This document shows, in pieces, positions 46,526 through 54,923 of a stretch of 64,000 nt of DNA. Positions within the stretch are counted from its first letter, which is position 1. Every line of letters begins with the position of its first letter. The notes beneath the pieces are model-generated. The model was not told the origin of the DNA and ran no database searches. It saw only the letters and a list, made by a program, of their open reading frames with translations. The translations under genes and the position numbers were made by a program. Source of the stretch: Paenibacillus turpanensis (GTDB lineage: Bacteria; Bacillota; Bacilli; Paenibacillales; YIM-B00363). The stretch lies in contig NZ_WTLI01000007.1 of assembly GCF_011421635.1 (NCBI RefSeq), positions 151,968 to 215,967 of the forward strand, in the 5' to 3' direction.

Positions 46526-47452
46526 ATGCCGCACGAGATCGATCAAGCCTTGCCGAAAGGGACCATACTCAAACAGCGTTACGTGATCACGCGTACGGTC
46601 GCCTTAAGCGATGTGTCGATCGTGTATCTCGGGCGTGATGAGGTGACTCGCGAGAGGATTGCCGTCAAGGAATTTTACCCCGGCGCGCTTGTGCTGCGTG
46701 ACCTGGATTCCTGCACGGTAGCGGTTCGCAGGCCATCCGATCGAATCAAATACCGGGACTGGCTGGCCGACTTTTTCCGGGAAGGACGGCTGCTGCGGCT
46801 GCTGCGGCACCCGAATATTGTCCCGTACCGGGATCATTTCTCGGAGAATGGCACCGGGTATCTAGTCACAGCCTACTGCCGGGGACGGACACTGAAGAAG
46901 CTGATGGCCTTGGCAAAGTGGCGGGAATCTCCTGAATTTATGGAACGGTTGATGCCGGAGCTGCTCGAGACGATTCAGTTTATTCATCAGAAGGGCTATA
47001 TTCACGGGGACTTAAAGCCCGGCAATGTGATTATCGGCAGGGACGGCAGACCCGTACTGATCGATTTCGGCTCGGCGCACTTCTACCGAACAGCGGCAGA
47101 GCACCGGATCATGACAACGCCGGGCTTTTCCGCGCTGGAGCTGCATTCCAAGACCTCCGTCTTGGGGCCGTGGACGGACATTTACAGCCTTGCTGCGATT
47201 CTATATTCCTACTTTGCGGGGGAAGCGCCGCTTGATGTTTCGCAGCGGCTCATTGAAGACGGGCTCGTGCCCGTAAGAAGCCGGTGCCCGGAGATGAGCC
47301 GCTGGCTGAGTGCCGCGGTCATGCGGGGGCTGGCGGTTGAGCCCGCGCGGCGGCTGCGCCGATTGGCACTGCTGCAGGCGGCCGTGGAGCTGGAGCGCCG
47401 GCACCAGAAACGAAAGCGGAGCCTCGCAGCAGCGTCTCCTAAAAAAGAATAA
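46526..47452 (+). CDS. Ser/Thr protein kinase (PpkA-like partner of the injection cluster)
   Basis: A 308-residue eukaryote-like kinase without membrane segment. The core is complete: AVKEFYPG with Lys48, HGDLKPGNVIIG with the catalytic Asp (His160 region), LIDFGSAHF (Asp180) and an ALE motif in the activation segment. The glycine-rich loop is weak (VALSDVS in place of GxGxxG), so nucleotide handling may differ. GGGGGAG lies eight bases before the ATG. It is followed by its own terminator, then the injection operon with its own promoter, with the FHA and PP2C genes further on. In type VI systems a kinase, a phosphatase and an FHA protein control assembly. Confidence 0.88.
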   Translation: MPHEIDQALPKGTILKQRYVITRTVALSDVSIVYLGRDEVTRERIAVKEFYPGALVLRDLDSCTVAVRRPSDRIKYRDWLADFFREGRLLRLLRHPNIVPYRDHFSENGTGYLVTAYCRGRTLKKLMALAKWRESPEFMERLMPELLETIQFIHQKGYIHGDLKPGNVIIGRDGRPVLIDFGSAHFYRTAAEHRIMTTPGFSALELHSKTSVLGPWTDIYSLAAILYSYFAGEAPLDVSQRLIEDGLVPVRSRCPEMSRWLSAAVMRGLAVEPARRLRRLALLQAAVELERRHQKRKRSLAAASPKKE

Positions 47453-47466
47453 AATGTTCCACCCAA

Positions 47467-47503
47467 AGCAAATCCATCCCTGAAAAGGCGGGTTTGCTTT
47501 TTT
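47467..47503 (+). terminator. Terminator of the kinase gene
   Basis: AGCAAATCC and GGGTTTGCT pair across a loop of about 14 bases with a long T-run. It separates the kinase from the injection operon. Confidence 0.85.
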
Positions 47504-47706
47504 CGTGCTTGGGTTCCATTTTCTGGGTAGTCGCTTAGTACGAAAATGCGAAGTTGAAAAACAAAGAATGGTGTCGAAAACATAGGGTTTACACCAGAAA
47601 CATGTAAGGAAACCGATTACATTTTACATGAATTTGGGAACTTAGGTGGGTGTTTTGTAATCTAATATTCTCATTTTCGGGACCAAAAGACTATTTATAT
47701 CATTTA

Positions 47707-47736
47707 TTGACAAAAAATACTAGATTGGAATAATCT
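47707..47736 (+). promoter_or_regulatory. Candidate promoter of the injection operon
   Basis: TTGACA (47707-47712) and TAATCT (47731-47736) are 18 bases apart; a shifted AATAAT would give 16. It is the best -35 match in the 370-base gap (47453-47823), which otherwise has no gene and is AT-rich. Confidence 0.55.
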
Positions 47737-47823
47737 ATTCTCGTCATCAGCTACAAGAAAAATTTGTTACGTAAGTCTTATATTTGCAGGTGAATGACAT
47801 TTGCAGAGGGGATGTGCTCATAG

Positions 47824-49995
47824 ATGGAAGTGATCCAACAAACGAACCGGACCATGCTGTTCGAAGAAATCAACCCGGAAAAGCTGGACCTGCTCACCAT
47901 TGTCGGCGAAGTGATCGGAGTCGACAGCTTAAGCGACGAAAAGATTAAAGAAGTAAATCAGCATCTGCTGGTGAAAAACTTCGACGAATTTTTGGACAAG
48001 TTTACGCCGACGGTGTACTCGTTCTACAACGCGTCGACGCAGAAGGTGATGTACACGCTGCGCAAGCCGGAAGGCATTCCGGACGACTGCGTGTCGGAAA
48101 TCCGTCTCGACCAAAACAACGATTTTCTAAAAATGCTGTTTACGCTAATCGACACCAAGCGCAGCCAAGGCATTCCAAACGTCGACTTCAAGTTTGAAAA
48201 TCTGCTCGATATGATCTCGCCGAAGAAGGTCATGGACGACATTCGCCAGGTGCGCAAGGAAATCCATTACTACTACACCGAGTATGAAAAGCTGGAGGAC
48301 GGCGATCCGCGCAAATTCGACATCGGCGACAAGCTGAATGCGAAATTTGAGGAAGCGAGCAAAAACTACAACAACGTCATGGCAATGCTGCCGCTGGCCA
48401 TCGACGACATCAAAACGCGGCTGCTGCTGGGCGAGGCCCAAGGGGAATCGAAGGCGGATTCGCTGAAAATCGGCATGCTGACCATCGGGGACGGCGGTGA
48501 GCTGAAAATCATCGAAGCTCCAAAAACGGAAGCGATGCAGCTTGCAGTCGTGAACGAAGAGAACCATACCGGCATCGTGGCGGTGTTTGAAGACGATTAT
48601 CAAGCGATCACCGAAAACCCGACGCCGTATGTGAAGGATCTCGTGGTCCGCACCTTCTGCCCGCTGCCTGCGGTGCAAACGGAGGTCAACGTCGAGCAAG
48701 AGGTTCAAAACTACAACAAGTATTTAGAATTCTATAAGACGGCGAAGGACGATTTTGTAAAGACGGTAAAGCCGCTTGTGGAAAAGATTCTCGGGGTCAA
48801 AATGTTCTTCGACCAATATGCGACGAAGAGCAGAGGCATGCAGCCGACGCTGCTGATCACGAACACGAAGCTCGACATGATGGTGAAGAGCAACAACATC
48901 CCGCGCCTGGAAATGTACCTGAACACGGTCAACTCCAAGAACGACTTCACCGATACCGTATGGTTCGGCATCGTGCCGTCGATCCAAATGGAGCACAACG
49001 TTTCGCAGGTGAAGGTGCGTAGGGAGCGCTTTAAGGGCAACGACACCGTCGTTGCGAAGGACGGCCAGCACATCGAAGCGCTGACGATGCTGCTGCAGGC
49101 TGTAAAGCCTTACCGTGTGCAGCTGTTCTTTAACTTTGAGACGAATGAGCTGACCACCTTCAACAGCTTGTCCACCACCGGCATCGACCGTTTCATGGAC
49201 AAGTGCGAGGTGCTGGCGCGCAAGGATTTCAGCGAATTTGCGATTCCATGTCTGCCGAACTTCACCGTCATTCCGAAGGACAAGTCAGGCGTCATACTGG
49301 ACAGCAAGATGCTGAAAACCGAGGAGGGCGTAAAGCTTTCCGACGCCAAGGAAGATGTGATGAAGCTGTGGATCGAGGGCGTATACATCGGGGCTTCTTA
49401 CGTAGCCGCAGGCTTGGTCGCTTCTTACCAATGCCCGGAATATCTGCGTGAGATTTTCAAGAAAGCGAAGAAGGAATACCCGGGTGTCCGCTTCGATGTC
49501 GAAGCCGGCGATCACAACCTGCGTGTCGTGACGACGATGGCCAAGGAAATTTCCGGCTTTACGAACACGATTAAAGACGCAATTAACCGCAGCAACTTCG
49601 GCTTCGTGTTCTCTTCCGAGAATGCGCAGTACCAAGGCACGAAGATCAATCGCATTACCGTATACAAGGCGAGAAGCATGTCCGTTACCGACGACGGCTA
49701 TGATTCCATATACAAAACGCTGGTCAGCACCTACATCGAACGGATGCTGCGCTTCCATACCGGCGACTTCAAGCATGATAACATCGTCAAATTTTTCAGC
49801 AACAACCCGAGCAGTCAAAAGAGCCGCTGGCTGGATTCCAAAGGGTTTGTTAACTCGATTATCCAGAACGGCGACGACATCAACTACATCATCGACGAAG
49901 AGACGAATTTGTGCCAGATCGACCTCATTTTCAACGGCAATGTGAAGAACCTCGAGGTTACGATCAGCAAATCGACCTCCGCTGTGAAGGTGTAA
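47824..49995 (+). CDS. Contractile sheath-like protein (TssC/phage sheath family, inferred)
   Basis: A 723-residue protein, the first gene of the operon, placed right before the tube-like gene as sheath genes usually are. There is no signal peptide or membrane helix. The C-terminal ~130 residues (STYIERMLRFHTGDFKHDNI, then a long helix with KGFVNSIIQNGDDI, and a closing beta segment with LIFNGNVKNLEVTISKS) look like the end domain of phage and type VI sheaths. TVWFGIVPSI and FAIPCLPNFTVIP in the middle recall the TssC core. It is longer than TssC (about 500) and no separate TssB gene is present, so the N-terminal part might take that place. This call rests on layout and pattern; a structure search would settle it. 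SD AGAGGGG lies 12 bases upstream. Confidence 0.65.
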   Translation: MEVIQQTNRTMLFEEINPEKLDLLTIVGEVIGVDSLSDEKIKEVNQHLLVKNFDEFLDKFTPTVYSFYNASTQKVMYTLRKPEGIPDDCVSEIRLDQNNDFLKMLFTLIDTKRSQGIPNVDFKFENLLDMISPKKVMDDIRQVRKEIHYYYTEYEKLEDGDPRKFDIGDKLNAKFEEASKNYNNVMAMLPLAIDDIKTRLLLGEAQGESKADSLKIGMLTIGDGGELKIIEAPKTEAMQLAVVNEENHTGIVAVFEDDYQAITENPTPYVKDLVVRTFCPLPAVQTEVNVEQEVQNYNKYLEFYKTAKDDFVKTVKPLVEKILGVKMFFDQYATKSRGMQPTLLITNTKLDMMVKSNNIPRLEMYLNTVNSKNDFTDTVWFGIVPSIQMEHNVSQVKVRRERFKGNDTVVAKDGQHIEALTMLLQAVKPYRVQLFFNFETNELTTFNSLSTTGIDRFMDKCEVLARKDFSEFAIPCLPNFTVIPKDKSGVILDSKMLKTEEGVKLSDAKEDVMKLWIEGVYIGASYVAAGLVASYQCPEYLREIFKKAKKEYPGVRFDVEAGDHNLRVVTTMAKEISGFTNTIKDAINRSNFGFVFSSENAQYQGTKINRITVYKARSMSVTDDGYDSIYKTLVSTYIERMLRFHTGDFKHDNIVKFFSNNPSSQKSRWLDSKGFVNSIIQNGDDINYIIDEETNLCQIDLIFNGNVKNLEVTISKSTSAVKV

Positions 49996-50023
49996 TCCGA
50001 GCGGCGTAATCCGCTTCTCCGCC

Positions 50024-50064
50024 CGGCGCACAGCCGAATCCGGAATTCCGCGGGTTGTGCGCCG
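50024..50064 (+). repeat. GC hairpin between sheath-like and tube-like genes
   Basis: CGGCGCACA (50024-50032) and TGTGCGCCG (50056-50064) form a perfect nine-pair stem. It has no T-run after it, so it looks like an RNA-stability or processing element. Confidence 0.7.
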
Positions 50065-50077
50065 CGCAAATTCTGGT

Positions 50078-50110
50078 TATAAAGGCGGATTCCCGCAGTC
50101 CGCTTTTATA
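50078..50110 (+). terminator. Second hairpin before the tube-like gene, possible attenuator
   Basis: TATAAAGGCGGA (50078-50089) pairs with TCCGCTTTTATA (50099-50110) over 12 bases with one wobble. The TTTTATA end is a weak T-run, so partial termination or mRNA end protection upstream of the tube gene is possible. Confidence 0.5.
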
Positions 50111-50168
50111 CATAAACCGAAGGCAACGCTTTCGGAATCATTTAACCATTTTTGGGAGGTAATTACAC

Positions 50169-50594
50169 ATGGGCTTCAGACTTAAAGTTGAAGGTTCTGA
50201 AACAATTGAGCTCGGCATGGACAACATCAAAACCGTGCAATTCGACACGGACACTCCGGATGACTCCAATGCGAGATCGACCGATGTAGGCGCGACTCTG
50301 CGTCTTACAGGCAAAATCATCACTGCTACGGACGGTGATAGCGCAGACGACACAATGAAGCTTGCGCTGTGGTCGCTCGTTTCCGCAGAAAAAGCGGATT
50401 GCTACCGCAAAGTAACACTGGAAGTAATCGCTGCTGATCAAGTGATCCGCAAAGTATTCTTCCCGAACGCATTCGTGGTGGACTACACCGAAAACTTCGG
50501 TGACACCGAAGGCGTTGGCACATTCAGCCTCTACATCAAGCAAAAGAAAGACAAGACCGAATTCACGAAAATTGAAGGCGGCTACGCGGTTTAA
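50169..50594 (+). CDS. Hcp/tube-like protein
   Basis: A 141-residue all-beta protein of the size of phage and type VI tube subunits. It starts FRLKVEGSETIELGMDNIKT, ends KTEFTKIEGGYAV and has a VVDYTENFGDTEGVGTFSLY strand near the end, the pattern of the split-barrel tube fold. The ribosome site GGGAGG ten bases before the ATG is very good. Two hairpins precede it and one follows it, which would suit high-level expression relative to the sheath. It is the likely inner tube that carries the spike. Confidence 0.72.
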   Translation: MGFRLKVEGSETIELGMDNIKTVQFDTDTPDDSNARSTDVGATLRLTGKIITATDGDSADDTMKLALWSLVSAEKADCYRKVTLEVIAADQVIRKVFFPNAFVVDYTENFGDTEGVGTFSLYIKQKKDKTEFTKIEGGYAV

Positions 50595-50618
50595 TCGATT
50601 CGTTATTCATTTTTGCGG

Positions 50619-50652
50619 GTGTAATAAGGGGTTTTCCGACCCCTTATTGCAC
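50619..50652 (+). repeat. Strong hairpin after the tube-like gene
   Basis: GTGTAATAAGGGG (50619-50631) and CCCCTTATTGCAC (50640-50652) pair over 13 bases with one mismatch. No T-run follows. It may protect the 3' end of the tube mRNA after cleavage. Confidence 0.65.
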
Positions 50653-50735
50653 GTTCTAAACCCTATTGGTTGATTTTGGGTTTTGTAAAATATTTATGCA
50701 AAATTTATGCGCAAATAGACAGGATGGGCTTTGGA

Positions 50736-51191
50736 ATGAAAACATGCTATGAAATCTTGGGTGTACCGAGTGACGCCTCGCAGGAGGCCATCAAAAAAGC
50801 TTACCGGCGTTTGGCCAAGCAGCATCATCCCGATGTAAACGGAGGAAGCGTTGCGGCCAAGGAAAAGTTTCAAGAGCTGACGCGAGCCTACGAAACCTTG
50901 TCGAGTGAAGAGTCCCGCAAAGCCTACGACGCATCGCTTCGCAATGGAGCGGGAGGGCCAGGCCGGACACAAGCGGGAGCTCAGTCGGGGCAGCAGGCCG
51001 GAGCCGCAAGGCAAACCGCCGCAGCTCAGGAGTTCAGCATGGAAAATCTCGGCCAATCCTTTGAGCGGTTTTTCGGCTTTGATCCGAAAACCATGAAAAA
51101 AACCGACACGAAGGGCAGCGGGGCCTCGAAGGATGGAGGCATTCCGACCTCGGCCTGGTTTGAATCGTATTTTGGCGTCAGAAAGAAATAA
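50736..51191 (+). CDS. J-domain (DnaJ-like) protein of the injection operon
   Basis: About 151 residues from the ATG at 50736; an earlier ATG at 50724 and a longer frame from 50670 are possible. Residues 1-65 form a complete J-domain: [20 protein letters not shown] and [12 protein letters not shown] with the HPD motif that stimulates Hsp70 ATPase. The rest is a Gln/Ala/Gly-rich linker and a short conserved tail ([13 protein letters not shown]); the G/F and zinc-finger parts of true DnaJ are missing. As the next Hsp70-like gene in the operon is at 57200, the two may act together in assembly or recycling of the apparatus. Confidence 0.88.
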   Translation: MKTCYEILGVPSDASQEAIKKAYRRLAKQHHPDVNGGSVAAKEKFQELTRAYETLSSEESRKAYDASLRNGAGGPGRTQAGAQSGQQAGAARQTAAAQEFSMENLGQSFERFFGFDPKTMKKTDTKGSGASKDGGIPTSAWFESYFGVRKK

Positions 51192-51235
51192 TCCGTGTAG
51201 CCTGATTGGAACAGGTACAGATCAGGAGGATGAGG

Positions 51236-51784
51236 ATGAAGGCAGCGGCGGGTTTTTATTGGATAAAGGCAGTAGATGCAGTACTTGTTTTGATCGTATT
51301 GGGAGCGATTTTTTATGTATATGGCTATAACCCTAGCACCGAGCTGAAAATCGGATTCGGTATTGCCGCAGGGGCGTTCGCTATCGTTTATGGAACGGTG
51401 CGTCTTTGGCCGAGGCTGGCGGGGACGAAGGTGAAGGAGTCGGCATTGTCCCGTCTCGCATTGCTCGACGAGGAAGGGGAAATCGTGCGCGAGTGGGACC
51501 TGCAGGGCAAAACCTCTCTGCTGATCGGCAAGGGCGGCGGTGTGTCGGGAGAGGTGGATATCGACCTGTCAGACGCGGAGTATGCTTCGCTAATCAGCAA
51601 GCAGCATGCGGTCATGAACCTCGTGGAAGGCGTTTGGTACATCGAGGACATTCAATCCCGCAACGGAGTCGGGATGAAGAAGGCAAGACAGGAAAGCAAG
51701 CGCAAGCTGGAAGTGGAAGTACCGCAGCAGCTTGATATCGGTGACGTGATCTTTATCGCCAACACCAGAATTCTCGTGTTATAG
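51236..51784 (+). CDS. Membrane-anchored FHA-domain protein
   Basis: About 182 residues from the ATG at 51236, with AGGAGG six bases upstream (51224-51229); the frame is open to 51206. Two hydrophobic segments (about residues 8-30 and 40-58) put the C-terminal part in the cytoplasm. That part is an FHA domain: SLLIGKGGG at the start, ISKQHAVMNL with Ser-x-x-His, and DIQSRNGVGM. FHA domains bind phosphothreonine, so this is a likely docking point for a phosphorylated partner at the membrane. It follows the J-protein and precedes a soluble FHA protein and the phosphatase. Confidence 0.85.
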   Translation: MKAAAGFYWIKAVDAVLVLIVLGAIFYVYGYNPSTELKIGFGIAAGAFAIVYGTVRLWPRLAGTKVKESALSRLALLDEEGEIVREWDLQGKTSLLIGKGGGVSGEVDIDLSDAEYASLISKQHAVMNLVEGVWYIEDIQSRNGVGMKKARQESKRKLEVEVPQQLDIGDVIFIANTRILVL

Positions 51785-51801
51785 AAAAGGGGAATCAGCA
51801 G

Positions 51802-52356
51802 ATGAGTTTGTCAAGATGCGCAAACGGTCATATGTTCAGCACAAGAAAGCATGGCAGCACATGCCCCTATTGCTTTATGTCGGTCGAACCGGAAGCGGGC
51901 GCCGGCGCGGGATTCGGAGCGGGAGCCGCAGCCAGAAGGCAGCAGGCGGCTGCACTGGAGCTGGCGGACGAGAGGACGCTGCCGTATTTGGAGGAGCCGG
52001 AGGGCATCGAGCCGGTAACAGGCTGGCTGGTGTGCATTGAAGGCCCGCAGCTCGGTCAGGATTACCGGATCAGCGCAGAGAAAAATTTTATCGGCCGCGC
52101 GGAGGATATGCATATCCAGATCGTCGGCGACAACGCGATATCGAGAAGAAATCATGCCGTCATTGTATACGACCCGAAGAAACGCAATTTCTTTCTGCTG
52201 CCGGGCGATGCGTCGGGGCTTGCATACCACAACAACGAGGCGGTCTACTCCCCGGTGGAGCTGACGCCGTACGACGTCATTCAGCTGGGACGCAGTAAAT
52301 TTATTTTTATCCCGTTATGCGGCGTGCATTTTGAATGGGAAAATCATAGGGCGTAA
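51802..52356 (+). CDS. Soluble FHA-domain protein with an N-terminal zinc ribbon-like motif
   Basis: A 184-residue protein. Residues 1-25 have CANGHMF and STCPYC, a possible zinc-binding ribbon. A Gly/Ala-rich linker (about 30-50) leads to an FHA domain (about 75-175), with NFIGRAEDMHIQIVGDNAIS and RRNHAVIVYDP holding the Arg and Ser-x-x-His contacts for phosphothreonine. AAGGGG precedes the ATG. With the membrane FHA protein it forms a pair of phosphothreonine readers next to a kinase and a phosphatase. Confidence 0.85.
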   Translation: MSLSRCANGHMFSTRKHGSTCPYCFMSVEPEAGAGAGFGAGAAARRQQAAALELADERTLPYLEEPEGIEPVTGWLVCIEGPQLGQDYRISAEKNFIGRAEDMHIQIVGDNAISRRNHAVIVYDPKKRNFFLLPGDASGLAYHNNEAVYSPVELTPYDVIQLGRSKFIFIPLCGVHFEWENHRA

Positions 52357-52371
52357 GGTGTTGAGGAAGCT

Positions 52372-53214
52372 ATGGATTGGCTCCAAGAGGGACTTCCGTA
52401 CGGAATTGTAGCAGGACTTGCGGTGCTGTTTGGAGTGCTGCTTTTTGTGCGGCACCGCTTACAAATTCAATTGAACCGTCCGCGCATCCGCATCGGCAAC
52501 GGTCAGACGATCGGCCGCCGGGAGGAGCAGGACGATTATTTTGCCACCGCGCATAGGAGCGGAACCACCTTGGCCGTGCTGGGCGACGGCATCAGCGGGA
52601 TGTCCAACGGCCGGCTGGCCAGCACTGTGGCGGTGACGACCTTCGTCCAGACCTTCCAGGAGCTGGGCGAAGGTCAGGAGATCGGGGCGTACCTGCACCG
52701 CGCGGCGCGCAGCGGGAACACGGAGATTTTGCGCCGTCTGAACGGCGCAAAGGGCGGCACGACGCTGATCGCAGCGGTCATCCGCGACGGCCTGCTGTAC
52801 TGGGGCTCGGTAGGCGACAGCATTCTGACTGTGCTGCGCGGCAATACGTTTATTCCGATCAACAAGAAGCACACGTTCGGCTCGGTATTGGAAGAGCGGG
52901 TGCTCTCCGGCGAGATCACGAAGGAAGAGGCGGTTCACAATCCGCTGAAAAACCGGCTGGTCAATTTTATGGGCCACGAGGGCTTTAAGGGCATCGAAAT
53001 CGGCGATGAGCCGTTTCGCCTGGAGCCGAAGGACCGGGTCATCCTTTGCAGCGACGGCGTATACCATGCGCTGAGCGAGGTGGAGCTGGAGGACATCTTC
53101 AAGCGGAATCGTTCCCCGCAGAAGGCGGCGGAAGCGATCATTGAGGCGGTCGAGCTGAAGTCCCGGCCGAATCAGGATAATGCAACAATTATCATTTTGG
53201 ATAAAGGTTGGTAA
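52372..53214 (+). CDS. Membrane PP2C-type Ser/Thr phosphatase (PppA-like)
   Basis: A 280-residue protein with one N-terminal membrane helix (about 10-28) and a complete PP2C domain. The metal-binding residues are all in place: REEQDDYF, VLGDGISGM, SVGDS, LCSDGVYHA and NQDNATIIIL. It removes phosphate from Ser/Thr of target proteins in the cytoplasm and would oppose the kinase at 46526. In type VI systems PppA has this role. It overlaps nothing but follows the FHA gene by 15 bases. Confidence 0.92.
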   Translation: MDWLQEGLPYGIVAGLAVLFGVLLFVRHRLQIQLNRPRIRIGNGQTIGRREEQDDYFATAHRSGTTLAVLGDGISGMSNGRLASTVAVTTFVQTFQELGEGQEIGAYLHRAARSGNTEILRRLNGAKGGTTLIAAVIRDGLLYWGSVGDSILTVLRGNTFIPINKKHTFGSVLEERVLSGEITKEEAVHNPLKNRLVNFMGHEGFKGIEIGDEPFRLEPKDRVILCSDGVYHALSEVELEDIFKRNRSPQKAAEAIIEAVELKSRPNQDNATIIILDKGW

Positions 53215-53250
53215 AGGCCGGTAAAGGGTACGAAGGAGCGGTTCAATGCC

Positions 53251-54867
53251 ATGAGAAAAGACAACAGTGAATTTAAAACGAGCTTTCTCTCCGAAGCGGG
53301 GACGTTCCTGGATAACAAAGATTATTTCGCCTACGCCGAGATGGACGATCTGGCGTGCTGGGTGCTGGCCGACGGCTTGGACGCGGCCCCGGATGCCGAC
53401 AGCGCGCGGCTGGCGGTGGAGAGCGTGCTCTCCCGTTTCACGGAGCAGCCGACGCTGTCCCGTCGTAAGCTGAAGTCCTACCTGCGCAAGGCGCATAAGC
53501 GGCTGCAGGCGGAAAGCCGGAAGGTGCGGCTGAAATGCAGCCTTGTGATGGTGGTGACCGACTACAACCAGATGGTGTGGGCGTCGGTCGGGCATGCCCG
53601 GCTTTACATGCTGCGCGGCGGCAAAATTGCGCTCGCCAGCAAGGATCAGAGCTTGGCGCAGCGCCTCGCGGATATAGGCAAGCTTCAGCAGCAGGATGTC
53701 GATCGGCACGCCGAACGCGGCAACCTGCTTCACTATATGGGGAAGCCGGGAGCGTTTCGCCCGCAGGTGTCCGGCAAGGTGAAGCTGCAGGACGGCGACA
53801 CGATGCTGCTGTGCACGCACGGCCTATGGGAGGGCGTGCATCCGGTGGAGCTGCTGGACGCCCGCGAGGAGGCGGATGAGCCGGAGCAGCTCATCGATAT
53901 GCTGGAAGAGATCCTGCTCAGCAAGCAGCGGAAAACGGTGAATAATTACACCGGCGTGGCGATTTTCGCCAATAAGATTTACAAGGTGGAGCCGAAGAAG
54001 CGCGACATCAAGAAATGGGTGCGCACGGCAGCCATGATTCTGATTCCGATGCTGCTGTTTGGCGGGGGAGCGGTTTATTACAAAATCAAGAGCGCCGAGG
54101 TTAAGGCCGAAACCGTTGCCGCGATGATCGAGCATGAGCAGAACGGCGATAAGGAGATGGAGGAAGGCGACTACGGAAGCGCTCTGAAGGAATACAGCGA
54201 GGCGCGCATAGCTTCGAACCGCTTGAAGAACAAGGTGCAGACGAAGCTGATTTCCGATAAGCAAAATGTAGCCGACCTGGTGGTGGCCGGGGACAAGTTT
54301 TTCAAAGAAGGCGAGTATGAAAAGGCCGTAGAGCGTTACCAGAAGTCGCTGGAGGAGGCCAAGCCCTACAAGTCGTTCAATATGAGCGGCGTTGAGGAGT
54401 CCATCAAGAAGGCGCAAACCTATTTGGTCATCCTCGGGGTGATGAAGCAGGGCGACGTCAAATTCGAGGCCAAGGATTATGCCGGCGCCCGCCAGCTTTA
54501 CGAGGAAGCGCAGAAGCAGGCGACGATGGCTGCTTTTGAGCAGGGCGGGCAGCAAATCTCGGCGAAAATCGCGGCTGTGGACAAGGAGCTTGTGCAAGTG
54601 AAGGTCGGCGAGCAGCAGGCGAAGGGCGAGGAAACCGAGAAGCAGGGCGACAAGCAGCTTGAGGCGCAGGAATTCGCCAAGGCGATTGCGACGTACACCA
54701 TCGCGCAGAACATGTACAAGGAAGCCGGCCTGACCGACAAGGTGCTCAGCGTCCAATATAAAATGATCGAAGCGCAGGAGCAGCTCGACTTGAAGAAGGT
54801 GCCGCCTCCGGCAGAAGGCGCGCCGGAGGGCCATGCGGTCCCTGCGGCCGCCGGTCAGGCCGGGTAG
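53251..54867 (+). CDS. Degenerate PP2C fused to a membrane helix and a TPR-like tail
   Basis: A 538-residue protein in three parts. Residues 1-245 have PP2C topology but have lost key metal ligands: LADGLD stays, but the later sites read LCTHGLWEG (His for Asp) and NNYTGVAIF (Asn for Asp), so it is probably a pseudophosphatase. A membrane helix follows (about 262-283, TAAMILIPMLLFGGGAVYY). The C-terminal ~250 residues are charged helical repeats of TPR type (GDKEMEEGDYGSALKEYSEA, GDKFFKEGEYEKAVERYQKS, GDVKFEAKDYAGARQLYEEA, GDKQLEAQEFAKAIATYTIA). The tail lies on the far side of the membrane from the phosphatase part. It could anchor or link the machine to the envelope. Confidence 0.85.
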   Translation: MRKDNSEFKTSFLSEAGTFLDNKDYFAYAEMDDLACWVLADGLDAAPDADSARLAVESVLSRFTEQPTLSRRKLKSYLRKAHKRLQAESRKVRLKCSLVMVVTDYNQMVWASVGHARLYMLRGGKIALASKDQSLAQRLADIGKLQQQDVDRHAERGNLLHYMGKPGAFRPQVSGKVKLQDGDTMLLCTHGLWEGVHPVELLDAREEADEPEQLIDMLEEILLSKQRKTVNNYTGVAIFANKIYKVEPKKRDIKKWVRTAAMILIPMLLFGGGAVYYKIKSAEVKAETVAAMIEHEQNGDKEMEEGDYGSALKEYSEARIASNRLKNKVQTKLISDKQNVADLVVAGDKFFKEGEYEKAVERYQKSLEEAKPYKSFNMSGVEESIKKAQTYLVILGVMKQGDVKFEAKDYAGARQLYEEAQKQATMAAFEQGGQQISAKIAAVDKELVQVKVGEQQAKGEETEKQGDKQLEAQEFAKAIATYTIAQNMYKEAGLTDKVLSVQYKMIEAQEQLDLKKVPPPAEGAPEGHAVPAAAGQAG

Positions 54868-54923
54868 GCCGGACTGCGGAGCCGGCTGCGTCTAAACCAC
54901 AGCAGCAGTAGGAGGGGGAAGCG

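Noticed and set aside
52459..54834. Minus-strand frames of 453 and 336 codons under the phosphatase genes
   Set aside because: Antisense to genes with clear PP2C and TPR features; they arise from high GC at third codon positions.
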